In this document: in pieces, positions 34,949 to 45,619 of the stretch | How positions within the stretch are numbered: position 1 is the stretch's first letter | Layout: every line of letters starts with the position of its first letter | Assembly: GCA_911728435.2 (NCBI GenBank) | Contig: OU452199.1 | Span: 19,540,860 to 19,604,859 of the forward strand | Length of the DNA stretch: 64,000 nt | Direction of reading: 5' to 3' | Source: Apoderus coryli | Taxonomy: Eukaryota > Arthropoda > Insecta > Coleoptera > Attelabidae | Translations under genes and position numbers: made by a program | Notes under the pieces: generated by a model | What the model saw: the letters and a program-made list of their open reading frames with translations, nothing else | Told to the model about the DNA's origin: nothing | Database searches by the model: none

Positions 34949-35055
34949 AGTATAGTGTGAAACTCACATGAAATGACCATTTCCTACTCGTATGAACGAT
35001 CATACGCGTAGGAAATATATATATATGTCATTTCATGTTCGTTGCACAATATACT
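34949..35055. repeat. 107-bp hairpin
   Basis: Nested complementary blocks are AGTATAGTGTG/CACAATATACT at the base, CATGAAATGAC/GTCATTTCATG in the middle, and TTTCCTAC-CGTATG/CATACG-GTAGGAAA at the tip. Short internal loops separate them, and an ATATAT run lies on the 3' side. Such a layered hairpin could be a small MITE or a structured RNA; no transcript evidence is available. Confidence 0.85.
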
Positions 35056-36009
35056 ATTATTATACAAAGAATCTGGAGTTTATGTTGTTATAATTTTATT
35101 AAACAAAACTAAGGAATGAAGAACACGTCGCGTCGTTCGTTCATCCTCAGCCAACCAATTTCATGAAGCTTGCTCTCACGCCACGCTCACCCCTTCTAAT
35201 TCCTCCTATGAGTTGAACACAGGCATTTTGCATTAACTGAATTCTTTTTTGGTCAATATCAGTGCCATAATATACAGTATCGTCACAGTTTAAATGGGAC
35301 AGTTATTGCTCTTCATGGCGGCACGTCTGAAGTACCGGGTGTACAGATAAGAAAGTCCGCCGGCTCTATCTCGAAAACTAATCATGTTACGGTTTTGTTT
35401 TAGTAAAAGCGGACAAGGGAAATCGCTGGAATATAGTTTTAGTTTCCTAAAAGGTCCGCTACAGGGCGTACCTAAATCTAACTCTAAATGGAAAAACACT
35501 GTTTACTTAAAAATATGCTTATATTACGTAAGTCTAAACTTAATGAGGATGATCTAAGTACAATTGTAAAACTTTTTCGTATAAACCGGTTTTCCCTATC
35601 TTCTTAAATAAATGGTGGAGGAGCCGGGGAATGTTGGTTTGTAAAAAGTTACCTAACCTTCTTATGGATAGTCCGATTTTAATAAAAATGGGCTCAGTAT
35701 ATAAAGGTAATAGTTGGTAGTATCAAAAAAAGTATTGCTGCTTTTCTTTATTTTTTATCTATGGCCGCTAGAACAATGTTTCCGATTTTGTCAATTTTCT
35801 TAGAATAATCAAATGGAATCGTACTATTAATCTTCACTAGAGAGAAAGGGCATATAACAATAAATAAAACAGTGAAAACCGGAAGTCTCTATCTTTTTTC
35901 TGTCCGTATGTGTGACTGAATATATTTTTGCCTAAATTTAACATTCAATAAATTTTATATAATAATTAATGGGATGTGATAAAAAACACTCATGTTGTTC
36001 TGGCAACGA

Positions 36010-36450
36010 AGTTAATGTCAATGTCAAATATAATTAATATATTTGTCAAATTAGTCTGTGGATGTATTTATTTTGTGATCTTTTGAAAGTTTGTGAACTG
36101 TTCCGTGTGAAACTGCTTGCGCACCAATTCTTTAAGAATATCAACAACATTTATTTCCGAGCGACCTGACCAACTCCTTCCTTGGAATGGTCGCCGAATA
36201 CTTGCACTCGTTCGTAAACGATTTGCCAACCTTATAATGACATTTTTCTTATAGGATCGTCTTTGCGAATATCAAGCGCATAGATCCTTGCAAAGCGTCA
36301 AAGCATTTTTGAGGCACCGAAATAACCGCCAACAAATCAAATGCTTCTTCGTTGGTAATAGGCATTTTAAATTAAAAAAATCAAATGTAACACAAGAAAA
36401 ATAAATCCACAGGCTAATGTGGCAAATATATTAATTATATTTGACATTAG
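36010..36450. mobile_element. Small inverted-repeat element carrying a transposase N-terminal piece
   Basis: Arms at about 36017-36085 and 36382-36442 are inverted copies (AAATATAATTAATATATTTG, CTGTGGAT-TATTT). Between them lies a minus-strand coding remnant. The flanks GTTAATGTCAATG/GACATTAGAGC do not give a clear target duplication. Confidence 0.8.
36130..36365 (-). pseudogene. DUF4817-like transposase N-terminal fragment
   Basis: ATG at 36365 lies just inside the right inverted repeat. The frame begins MPITNEEAFDLLAVISVPQK. After a frameshift it reads RLANRLRTSASIRRPFQGRS and GRSEINVVDILKELVRKQ. The pattern of an N-terminal helix-turn-helix with LxxRLRxSxS and a following E-xx-V block is that of DUF4817-type, mariner-related transposases. 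Only this N-terminal part is present, so the element cannot mobilise itself. Confidence 0.55.
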
Positions 36451-37810
36451 AGCGTGGAGCGTATGGTGATTTTGTTGTATTGTGTATTAACTTTATGTTG
36501 CTTTATGCTGTATATTTCTAAGCTTATGCTTTTTCGATAATTTGATAACGAAAGAAATGCGGACAAAAAAATCCTATATTGCCAAATTAAACTACTAAAA
36601 ATCACTAGTTCTAGAAAAGAAGTAGTATTAATTTGAAAATCGATTTTTTACAATTACAAATAATAATAATAATGAAAAAAGCTCAGCATTTTTAAGGGGT
36701 TGTTTGTTTTATTTCTATTAAATAACTAAAATTTTTACCACTGGATATTAAAATAGGGAAAAGAAATTATGATCTTCTGTAATATCGGCAATACCACGCG
36801 AAATAGGTGGTTAGACCCCATCTGAATGATCCTAACTAGTGCGTACACTCTCGCACCTTTTGTCGCCATGCGGGTGTTAAAGTCGCGATTGGTGGAAACT
36901 GAGTTCTTCCCCGCAATTGTTGCCACCCCTCGTAGTAATATTGAATCATCCAATGGCAGAGTGGTGTTATTTATACTTTTGTTGTCGTGTATGAGTTGCA
37001 ATATTATCAAATATTATATCAAATTATTATTGGATATTTAGTGTTCTGTTACTTTAGTGTTTTAGGTTCAAAACAATTTTCTTTGTTCTTGTTATAACCT
37101 TACACATTGTTTGTTGTTTATTAAGGCATCAAAACTGGAAGCTTCTTAATATACAGTAATGATTGGAATAGTTTTTGCCGACATGTTAAGGAGTCGGAAG
37201 AAGAATTTTGGAGGAAATTGAGCACATTATAATAACTTTAAGACAAGATGACGAAAGCGAGACTGATGTTTTTTGAATTGTACTTAGATAATCCTCATTA
37301 AGTTTAACACTTACGTAATATAAGTATATACCTACCTATAATTTTAAGTAAACAGTGTTTTTCAATTTACCGTTAGATTTACGCCCTCTAGCGGACATTA
37401 GAGGAAAGTAAAACTATTTTCCAGCGATTTCCCTTGTCCGCTTTAACTAAAACAAAAAAGTTCTTTATCTAGGTAGCACCTACACTTTTTAACCGATTTT
37501 TTTTTGTGATGCGCCATACCAAATATGTACCGCGCTTACTTCTCGAGCTCTGCTTGACGAGAGTAGCGACAGCAGACAGTTCAGAGTGTGCTATAATTAC
37601 TTATTTAGTTTTCCAAAATAATGGATTGCATTATTTGAAAGAAAATGGTGTATGATGGAGACAAATCTGTGAAGCAAAGACGGTGGCAAAATAACAAAAA
37701 AAAATATTTATTATAAAGTAGTAAAATATTTATAGATGAAATACTATTCATCACAATGTGTCGTTTATATGCATGCTTAGTGTCTGCAGAGATATAGAAA
37801 TTATAATAAG

Positions 37811-38367
37811 TTAAAATAATTGCATACCATAATGTTTAGAAAAATTATTTTGAATACCCTTGCTAAACTTACTATTTTTTTTTGGGAGCATTAAGGAAGG
37901 AACTGCACGCTGCTTAAGGTGATTTTTAGCTTCGTTTGAGAAGCTTGTATCGGTGAAGTGCAAACCGCAAATTTTCAGGCGGTCATAACAGTTTTTCGTC
38001 GTGAGCTCAGCAAATTTATGATTGCCAATAAAATTTAAAATTGTTTTCCACCGTAGACACCTAAAATTAACATAAAACAAATTGTAAGCCTACATTGGGT
38101 TTGTTTCATTACTAAGTTCAGAACAGTTCGGTAACTACCGCGCAGGCGTAGTAAAGAAGTTCTGCATTTTATCTACCAAATAATGAGTAACACGCCCGAG
38201 CGGTAGTACCGAACCGTTCTGAGCTACATGATGAAACAAACCTACTACAGAGCACACGTATATATTATGTGATGAATAACATACCTTTCATGATCTTTGG
38301 GGAACCGAAAAAATGATACATCCTTTGTTTCGCTATTACAGTCATCGACAACACAACCTCTAGGCAT
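37811..38367 (-). CDS. THAP-domain zinc-finger protein, two exons, complete
   Basis: Exon 1 (38367-38285, 83 nt) and exon 2 (38060-37811, 250 nt) are joined across a 224-bp intron with GT (38284-38283) and AG (38062-38061) ends. The phase fits exactly, giving 110 residues. The domain is complete: MPRGCVVDDC (C-x4-C), FFRFPKDHE, a tryptophan in CLRWKTIL, the C-x2-H pair in CGLHFTDTSF, and the AVPSL box followed by basic PKK. THAP domains bind DNA in the nucleus. The protein stops about 25 residues after the domain, so it has no transposase part. A DNA-binding-only protein could act as an element repressor or be a truncated transposase; the sequence does not decide. The first exon faces the plus-strand THAP gene about 1.2 kb away. 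Confidence 0.8.
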
Positions 38368-38582
38368 TTTTCGTAATATTTGTAGTGTTTCTAATATTGT
38401 CAAAATACACCCACAATATTGTTTTTGCTTCCACCTGTACTAAATATTATTCACTCTGTATTAAATTGTGTTTGATTGTCAAATTACAGTTTACTATATT
38501 ATTAAATAAAAATATACGATTATATTAGCAAGAAAGAAATAGCATAATAATAATATAACAACGCTTTTAAACATCCGTACAC

Positions 38583-39027
38583 AACTAAACTCTACCACGT
38601 ACTACCCGTCGCCAGCGAATATTAACTAAAGGCTAAAAGATTGCCTTGACGCTGAAAACGGCATCGACTCGTCGCATTTCCAGCTCTTTTCTGGCCACGC
38701 TAGTATACCTACTGCCTGTCGCCGCTGTGAAATTGCAACTGTAATGCGACGTTCAAGCGTTAGTATACCGGTTGAATTCGATTAGATTACGTAGTTGAGT
38801 TGTTCATATTGCGTTGTTTGTATTTCGCATTGCTTCTAAATTATTATATGTGATCAATTTGTTTAAGGTTTTTAAATTGTTTATTTTTATAGTAGATATT
38901 GTAAACTTCTAAATACATCTACAACTGAACCCTATGACGTAATGGAAGACAGCGTTGTGAAAAATGAATGATGATGCATAATAGTAATGATAAGAAAGCA
39001 ACGGGTAGTACGTGGTAGAGTTTAGTC
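38583..39027. repeat. Nested 445-bp inverted-repeat element
   Basis: CTAAACTCTACCACGTACTA at the left (continuing CCCGT) pairs with ACGGGTAGTACGTGGTAGAG at the right. 38640-38700 is an inverted copy of the CGACGAGTCGATGCCGTTTT repeat also found at 31.3 and 41.3 kb. It separates the two divergent THAP genes. Confidence 0.85.
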
Positions 39028-39610
39028 ACAGTATATTATTTAATATAGACAGTAAAACCACTATGAAATCTACCCGAAATATTGTCTCTCTCGCGCAGCA
39101 TCGGTCGCCACTCTTTTCTGGAGGCAGTTGGTAGACACGCTTGGTTCTGATATATACCGGTTGTATTGCAGCATGCATAAGAGTATTATTATACCAGTTG
39201 TACTTTGTTGGATGAGATTAAATAGTTTTGACTGAAATAAATAATAATAAGAATGATTAATTTTTAATGAAAAATGAATGAATAATAATTTGATAATTGA
39301 ACAAAAACTTTGTTTTCTGCTATATTCTTAACATTAAATTGTCCAATGATTTATAAACATGTAAATAGATATTCGTTGCATATTTATCTTTGTTTAAACT
39401 CACACAAGAAAATATTATAAAATAAAATATTTACAAAATAACTTTGTGATTGTGATGTGATAGGCTCTAGTCGTACGTTTTCGTTCTAGGGTTTATTAAA
39501 TTGTGTATTAGTTTTATATAAATATCTTATATTGGAATTAATATTAAAACGTTTTTTAATTTGTTATTTGATTAGTTGTTTAGTTAATAGCATACAGAAA
39601 CAATTTTAAT

Positions 39611-39985
39611 ATGCCAGTGCTGTGTAGTGTGGACAATTGCAAAGCAAGGCTAGCATCAGGAAGATCTTTTTTTCGGTTTCACAAAGAAGAAGAGAGGTAA
39701 AAAATATTTTATAAATTATTTATAGCCAATGTATATGTTGTGATAGTATATTTTGTGTTTTGTAGGCAAGTGATATTGGCTTGTATTAATTTATGCGCAC
39801 ACAATCAACGTTTCTTCCAAGATCATTTATTTATCAATGTTCCAGGGTGATGTTTGGATTTATCAATACACATTAATATGCAAACATTATTCTGATTCCC
39901 ATTTTCAAGAGGAAAATATAGTAAAAAATAATTGCAAGCCTTATGTTTTTCAGAACGCATTTCCTTTATTGAAAAGTACATGTTA
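39611..39985 (+). pseudogene. Second THAP-domain gene, degenerate
   Basis: The first exon (39611-39696) is clean: MPVLCSVDNCKARLASGRSF, FRFHKEEE and a GT donor in the same split-arginine phase as the minus-strand THAP gene. An acceptor TTTTGTAG ends at about 39764. The next codons read QVILACINLCAHNQRFFQD and hit a stop at 39851 without a tryptophan or C-x2-H pair. Further on (39892-39985) YSDSHFQEENIVKNNCKPY resembles the C-terminal half of a THAP domain, with the C of the C-x2-H pair lost. Either an intron is unrecognised or the gene is broken. Confidence 0.55.
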
Positions 39986-39999
39986 AGATTTTTAATTTT

Positions 40000-40870
40000 A
40001 TAAAAAAATTATGAAATATTCGTATTGGATTTTTAATGTTATATTTTATAGCTGTTCATAAGAGTACCAAAGTTGACTCATAACAAACTAATGAAGATTT
40101 ATTAGTTTTTCATACAGGTAAATAGCGAAACAAGTATAACAATTTAAAAAGCTGAACTAAGGTTAAAATATTCCAATAACGATCTGCAGTTTATTACATT
40201 TATATACCTACTTCCAGAAATTTCAAATGTTTTCATATTATACTTTAAAATTTGCCAAACGCGACCTAAAGGTGCAAATCAAATTAAGAAATTCTAATAA
40301 TAAAGTGGTAAAACCTCTGTAAAATTAAGAATTTTGCAAAATCTTTAGAAAAATATGTGACATTAATAATACAATTTTACATCTTGAAAATAAATATCAA
40401 GGAACAGATCTATTAGATTTTACCATGCTATAAAACTAACAACCCCAGTTTCTATACAGAATTAGTATAAGAAACTCTAATCAAACTATATTAATTTTGG
40501 TCTAAGCAGCTAGGTGATTTAATATATAATAACATTTATTTAGTTTATATACAATATAGCTGATCTATTAAAGGTCTATATAAAATATGTATGATTACAA
40601 ATATATCTTTTCTATTTTTTATGTGCTAAAATATTGTGTTTCATACCTATGTTTTAATTTATTAAATACTTAGTTAAGTATATGTAATTTTGTATTTTTT
40701 CAATTTATTTTTTATTTGTAAGTATATCTTTGTTAAATTTTTTTGTTAAAAATCAAACATCGCTAATTTTGTGTAAAATAAATAAAAAAAAGCCTTTATG
40801 TACCCAATGGTTTTAATTTAAAAATTATCTACTTAATTTAAATAACAACGAATATATAATTTTTACCGCC
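40000..40870. other. AT-rich stretch inside the THAP element
   Basis: No transposase, no other domain. If the second THAP gene once continued into a transposase, it should have been here. Confidence 0.45.
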
Positions 40871-41029
40871 CTCGTAAGAATAATTTTTAAACATCCGTGC
40901 ATAGATGCCCCCGTATTACGGGATATTACGCTCGATCTGTTGTCTTTTATTGCTGCATGTCTCGATAGGCGGTATCTCTTTATAAATGCACAAAGGGTGC
41001 CGAAAACAGTGCCATACCACAGTTTATAT

Positions 41030-41475
41030 ACAGTTACTTGACCTCGTGTCAGCACCTTGGTTACCTCTGTCTTAAAAGCCATTCGCTGAATTCGCCGCCG
41101 CTTATAGTTATAGCACAGTTTATACAATTGGTTCTCATCGTGTCGGTACCTCTCATCTTCATGTCTTCAAAGCAATTCGCCGCCCGCATTGTTACAGTAT
41201 AGTTCTTATAATATATATAGGTATAGTATAACATAGTAGCGGGCCAGAAATGTAGCTGGGATAACGACGAGTCGATGCCGTTTTCAGCGTCTAGTGGAGC
41301 TTCTTATAGTATTTATTATTCTATGGTTATAGTATAGTATCTTATAGTATATATAGATATAGTATATATAGTAGCGGGCCCGAATGTGGCTGGGATTGCG
41401 ACGAGTCGATGCTGTTTTTAGCGTCTACTGACCCTTCTTATCTATAGTTATTATTCTATGCCCATACTGTTCCTT
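41030..41475. repeat. Subterminal repeat of the THAP element, tandemly duplicated
   Basis: Two adjacent copies start AGTAGCGGGCC at about 41237 and 41371. Each is followed by CGACGAGTCGATGC and CTTAT-TATTATTCTATG. TATAGTATAG-type short repeats lie between them. Related copies are at 31150-31400 (same orientation) and 38640-38700 (inverted). Confidence 0.9.
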
Positions 41476-41830
41476 ATTTTAACGATGGTTTAGTTGAGTA
41501 CGCATGTTTAAAAGGATTTTTTATTTAATATATATGTAGATATTTACTAAATGTGTATTTATGAAAAAATTATTTTTGGCGACTTTTGTACCTTTTTATA
41601 TTCCCACCGTCCTTGTATCACAGATTTGTGTCCATCATACACCATTTTCTTTCAAATAATACAATCCATTATTTTAGAAAACTAAATAAGTAATTATAGC
41701 ACACTCTGACCTTAGTTAGCTGCGCTACTCTCGTCAAACAGAGCTCGCGAACCAAGGGCGGTACATATATGGCAGATATGGCGCGTCACAAAAAAATCGG
41801 TTAAAAAGTGTAGGTGCTAGATAAAGAACT

Positions 41831-42129
41831 TTTCAACCAAAAACTTCTTTGATGCTTTGAGCACAATTGCCTCGAAGCCGGATACAACAAATTTTACGAA
41901 TAAATAAAATAAAGTTTCTCGATTAGTGAAAAGTTCAATACATTTTTCCGATTTAGCAACTATACTGTTGTTTAAAATGGCCAATAAGCAATACCGGACA
42001 ATAGTCAGGGCACTCATTTGAAGCGCTCTAATGTTAACTTCAACCTTGAAAAAAAAAGAACAAGTATTAGCTCTACTATTTATAAAGATATGTAAGGAGG
42101 AATGTAATAAATCACAATATCTAAAAAAT
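41831..42129. other. Short unassigned stretch
   Basis: A 66-codon minus-strand frame (42017-41817) overlaps the element edge and has no recognised content. Confidence 0.35.
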
Positions 42130-44985
42130 TTCCAAATTATGCAGAATAATAATCGACTTTATTTATATAGGGCGAAGTCTAGCTTAATGGCCACTCATTC
42201 TTAACCCTCAATACTTACATAATACAATAATTAAACTAAACCCGCAAATCAACAAAACTATAAACTTACCAAACACACACAATAATAATTAAAATAATAA
42301 TACACCTAACAAAACCAAGGTTATAAATCCTCAAAAAAAGTACGACACAAACGACGCCCAATATCGCTGCTTCATATGTATTAAAATCTCCCATGCACAA
42401 AATTTTTTTACAATATACAAGTTAGGGTGGGCCGAAAATATAAATTTTTAATTTTTTTTTCGGAATATTGAATAAAGTTGCATTTTGTTATTACAAAAAA
42501 AAAGTTTTTTGATTGAAGTGCATCTTCTGCCCCCTACCATAACCTAACATTATAAAAATGTCTGAAATTCAAAATTTTGTATTTCGATTTGGTATAGCTC
42601 GAAAGGGTTTGCTGTGGTTATGTTAATCAAAACATGTATGTCAAATTTTTTAATATCAGTTCATATTCTGCCCCCTACCGGCCCTATAACCTTAGAAAAA
42701 AAAAATAAAACGAACTTTTTGATCGAACGAGGTTAAGTAACAAATGAGTGGCTGAGTTTTCTTGGATTCTGGTTCGCTAAACCCGCCGAACAATGACCAG
42801 AAGATATTGCGAGGCAAATTTTGTTAAGGTATCTCTGATCAGTACTTATGTCGCAAAATTTTACTTCTGGTAATTTGCAGTCCATAATTTCATATTTTAT
42901 AACTGGTAAATTTTCTCAGTGGGCTATAAGCTTTCCCAGTGAAAACGCAGTAGGACCTGTTGTTTGTCCATCAACATGTTGAAAAAGATGTCTAAAAAAT
43001 AGCTCGTTGTAAAGGATGTCCTAACTTTGATTCAAGTTGAGCTATGACTATATTTTTCGATCCGGTGTTGACGACTGTGCCATCACAAGCCACAGCTAGT
43101 AAGCTTGAAAAGTCATATTCCCTTTCCTTTTGAATTCAACTATACTTCGACAGCTATCTTTTGCTGATCCAGAAGAAGGCATTGTGTGCCCCAGAAATAC
43201 AGAACCAGGCTCTTGCACCAAAGAAACATGTTCTTCCACTAACGTTCTTCTGTGAAGCCTGCCATCTGTTTTTTCAATAGACAATGTTTTATCTTTTCGC
43301 CCGTCAAAGTAAACTGAATTTATTGCTTGCTTGCATTTTGTATGCATGATTTTATTTCTTAAACTCTCTCTAGCTCTTCAAAATTTATTTGTATCTATTA
43401 CTTGCACTGGACATTTTTTTTATTACTAATCCAACATCTTGTAAAACAGGCGCTGCTACTGCTGCAGCACATATATATGTCTCACAAACCATATCTGTCA
43501 CACACTTTAGCGAGAGTAGGTAGTTTAATTGTATTTTTAGCATTGCTCAATATATTTGTAGAGTCTTTAGAAGTAGAAGATATTTCGCAAGTTGCATCGA
43601 AGTTAAACAATTTAGAAGCTAACGTTTTACTGTTGATAGTGTTCATTTTCGAAGAAATATTTTGTCGTTTTGCGTAAACGTAAACTCGTAAACGATTCTT
43701 TCCTCCTATGCATTTTTCAAATTTTCTAGCGTTGTTTGTTAATTTTTTGGTCTCCTTTTTTGAATCAATACCCCCTATAAACATGTCCCTTGAACTTCTC
43801 TGATCTAGGAGAAAGTAGCGTTCTTTTAACGGCACCTGTAAGGGCAATCGTACGATGGATAAATGACATTATAAAGTAGAATAAAAATCGTACCTTTTTT
43901 CTTTGCTACAAGAAAAGTGTCTTGATTTCTGCTTTATAACTTTAAATTTTTAACACCTATTGATCTTTTTCTTTCGGATACCACAAAAGCTTTACGTATC
44001 TATCGTGTTGTGTTTTGATAAGTTGCAAAACACGTTTACGTGTTACTGTAGGAATTGGCGCTTCCTCCCACAAACTTAGAATCTTGTCAGCTAGTATATT
44101 AGAAATTAGAGAAACTATTGTCTCTTTTCGAAAATGCGGTAGTTGTAGACTAAACCTTAACAATAAAAGCACTTTAACCCATATTATAAAGTTTTTAAAT
44201 TTGTATAAAAGTAGTGATGAATTTATTTTAATATTCTAAAGTATATTATCAGGAAAGATAAACCAAAAAAAAACATTACAAGGTTATTTTCAAGGGCTCG
44301 TAGGGGGTAGACTACAGATTAAAATAAAAAACCGTTAATACAAATATTTTTTTGAACAACAAAAGGCATCTTTTGTGCCCTATCTCAAACCGAAATTCCA
44401 AAATTAAAAAAAAATGTTTTTTGGGCACAATGTTAATTTCAAGGGCTGGTAGGGGGCAGAAGGCAGATTACAATAAAAAAAACTGTTAATACAAATATTT
44501 TTTGGAACAACAAAAGGCATCTTTTGTGCGCTATTCCAAAACGAAATTCCAAAAATTAAAAAAAAAATTTTTTTTCGGCCCACCCTAATACAAGTGCTTT
44601 AGAAATAAATGCTAAAGTAAAGCCTGAAATTTGAGTTTGATCTGGTGGTCTGTACATAACTCCAACTATACTGTTAATATTATTTATTTTAAACTGTATT
44701 CAGATTTGCTCTGAAAAAAAAAAACATTCAAAATTAAAGAATTCTTCTTGGAAGTTAATATGACTCTTAATATAAATTAACAATCCTCTACCTCGAGAAT
44801 TGGGTCTGTCATTTCCAATGATGCAATATCCATCAATGTTTAAAACAAAATTAGGAATAGCCTGCGTTAGCCATGTGTTCGTCACGACCACAATATCCAG
44901 ATCATTCTCCAATATGTAGGACTTAAAATCAGAACATTTTGGTATAATTGATCTTATGTTTAGATGCATAAGTTTTAAGATTCTC
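42130..44985 (-). pseudogene. Non-LTR retrotransposon endonuclease pseudogene, split by a hAT-like element
   Basis: The 5' part (44969-44590) reads LNIRSIIPKCSDFKSYI, LDIVVVTNTWLTQ, NDRPNSRGRGLLIYIKSH and VGVMYRPPDQTQ, the first half of an apurinic-type endonuclease. The next block, CMGDFN, is on the far side of the inserted element at about 42395, proving that the two parts were one gene. Soon after GDFN the reading is lost and the copy ends in a tail TATAAATAAAGTCGATTATT (about 42165-42145). The rest of the endonuclease and all of the RT are deleted. Confidence 0.75.
42423..44587 (-). mobile_element. hAT-like element with 8-bp duplication and decayed transposase
   Basis: The ends TAGGGTGGGCCGAAAA and its inverse lie at 42423 and 44587. 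Direct duplications ATACAAGT flank them at 42415-42422 and 44588-44595. Beyond the termini the subterminal sequences are inverted copies of each other for more than 100 bp. On the minus strand a transposase decays through several frames: AKVCDRYGL (about 43490), NSVYFDGRKDKT (43320-43285), EPGSVFLGH and SSGSAKDS, CDGTVVNTG (about 43085, likely second catalytic D), DGQTTGPTAF, DISTDQRYL and KLSHS. The order fits an insect hAT-related family. Stops and frameshifts are numerous. Confidence 0.85.
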
Positions 44986-44995
44986 CATTTTTAAT

Positions 44996-45260
44996 GTTAA
45001 CATTTTTATGCTTAATAAATACAATATTATATTACAAACTCTATCAACCCACCACACCACACCACACATATTTGTAGCCAACAGACTTCAGTCTACGCGC
45101 ATCCTTAAAATGATCACGAATAAATTTGGGCAAGTCTTCGTTAATGAATGGCCTGACTCTGGAGGAATATCCCAAGACTGGATGTTTAAATATTTACCTT
45201 TCTATGATAAATCAAACTGCGTCTTATCCACAAATAAATAACTTTATTTTGTTAATTGTG
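44996..45260 (+). other. Unidentified 77-codon frame
   Basis: The frame 45008-45241 (with NKFGQVFVNEWPDSGGISQ) has fairly even composition for this AT-rich region but no recognised domain. It ends just before the hammerhead-like motif, which on the opposite strand could mark the end of a Penelope-like or SINE-like element. A short run of ACCAC repeats lies near 45049-45066. Confidence 0.25.
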
Positions 45261-45264
45261 TCAA

Positions 45265-45310
45265 ACTACCATACATGTTTCGAGACGTAATATTCTCATC
45301 ATCAGTGGTT
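45265..45310 (-). other. Hammerhead-like motif, minus strand
   Basis: On the minus strand: AACCA, CTGATGA (45305-45299), a 17-nt insert with GAGA/TCTC pairing, GAAA, CATG, TA, TGGT. The order and spacing are those of a type I hammerhead with a 2-bp stem III (CA/TG), cleavage dinucleotide UA and stem I ACCA/TGGT. An unpaired T before stem II and the tiny stem III make it weaker than the copy at 3087. Confidence 0.4.
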
Positions 45311-45494
45311 AACATGGGGGGAAATTGAATACAGTTATAGAATTGATCGATTCATTTCTAGAAAAAAAAATTGTATTAATGATATCAACTTAAAACTTTA
45401 TGATCATTGTGAAAATCAATGATGTTATATAATGTTAAACTTAAAAATGGTCATTTTGTATTTATTTTTGGTTTCATTTTCACTTTAATATAAT

Positions 45495-45606
45495 TTTTAA
45501 ATTTTCAAAAGGAACTGTGTTCTAACGGTAAAAATTATGCAAAAAATCTTATCATTTTTTGTATAATTTTTACCGTTAGACCACAGTTTCTTTTGAAAAT
45601 TGAAAA
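45495..45606. repeat. ~110-bp hairpin with ~46-bp arms
   Basis: TTTTCAAAAGGAACTGTG with CTAACGGTAAAAATTATGC on the left pairs with GCATAATTTTTACCGTTAG (one change) and CACAGTTTCTTTTGAAAA on the right, around an 8-nt loop. The arms differ at only a few positions. Probably a young foldback element. Confidence 0.9.
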
Positions 45607-45619
45607 ACAAACAAACTGG

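Larger units (their letters stand above)
35330..37450. repeat. Inverted-repeat element, right end truncated
   Basis: 35385-35560 is the reverse complement of about 37268-37445 (shared words AAGCGGACAAGGGAAATCGCTGG, CACTGTTTACTT, TTACGTAA). The left arm begins further out with ACCGGGTGTACAGATAAG (35336). The corresponding right terminus is missing: the right arm stops at about 37450, against the edge of the THAP element. The interior holds another small element (36010-36450). No transposase of its own is recognised. Confidence 0.75.
37456..41830. mobile_element. 4.4 kb TIR element carrying two THAP genes
   Basis: Terminal inverted repeats of roughly 235 bp lie at 37456-37690 and 41596-41830. 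Their outer words are AAAGTTCTTTATCTA and CACCTACACTTTTTAACCG, and their inner words are GAAAGAAAATGGTGTATGATG. Inside are a complete THAP gene (minus), a degenerate THAP gene (plus), a nested 445-bp inverted-repeat element and a duplicated subterminal repeat near 41.2-41.5 kb. THAP domains and long inverted repeats are features of P-type transposons, but no GTP-binding or RNase H-like transposase domain is visible, so that assignment stays open. No target duplication was recognised. Confidence 0.75.

Noticed and set aside
37456..41830. Naming the THAP element a P element
   Set aside because: THAP domain and long TIRs fit, but no P-type transposase domain or 8-bp target duplication was seen.
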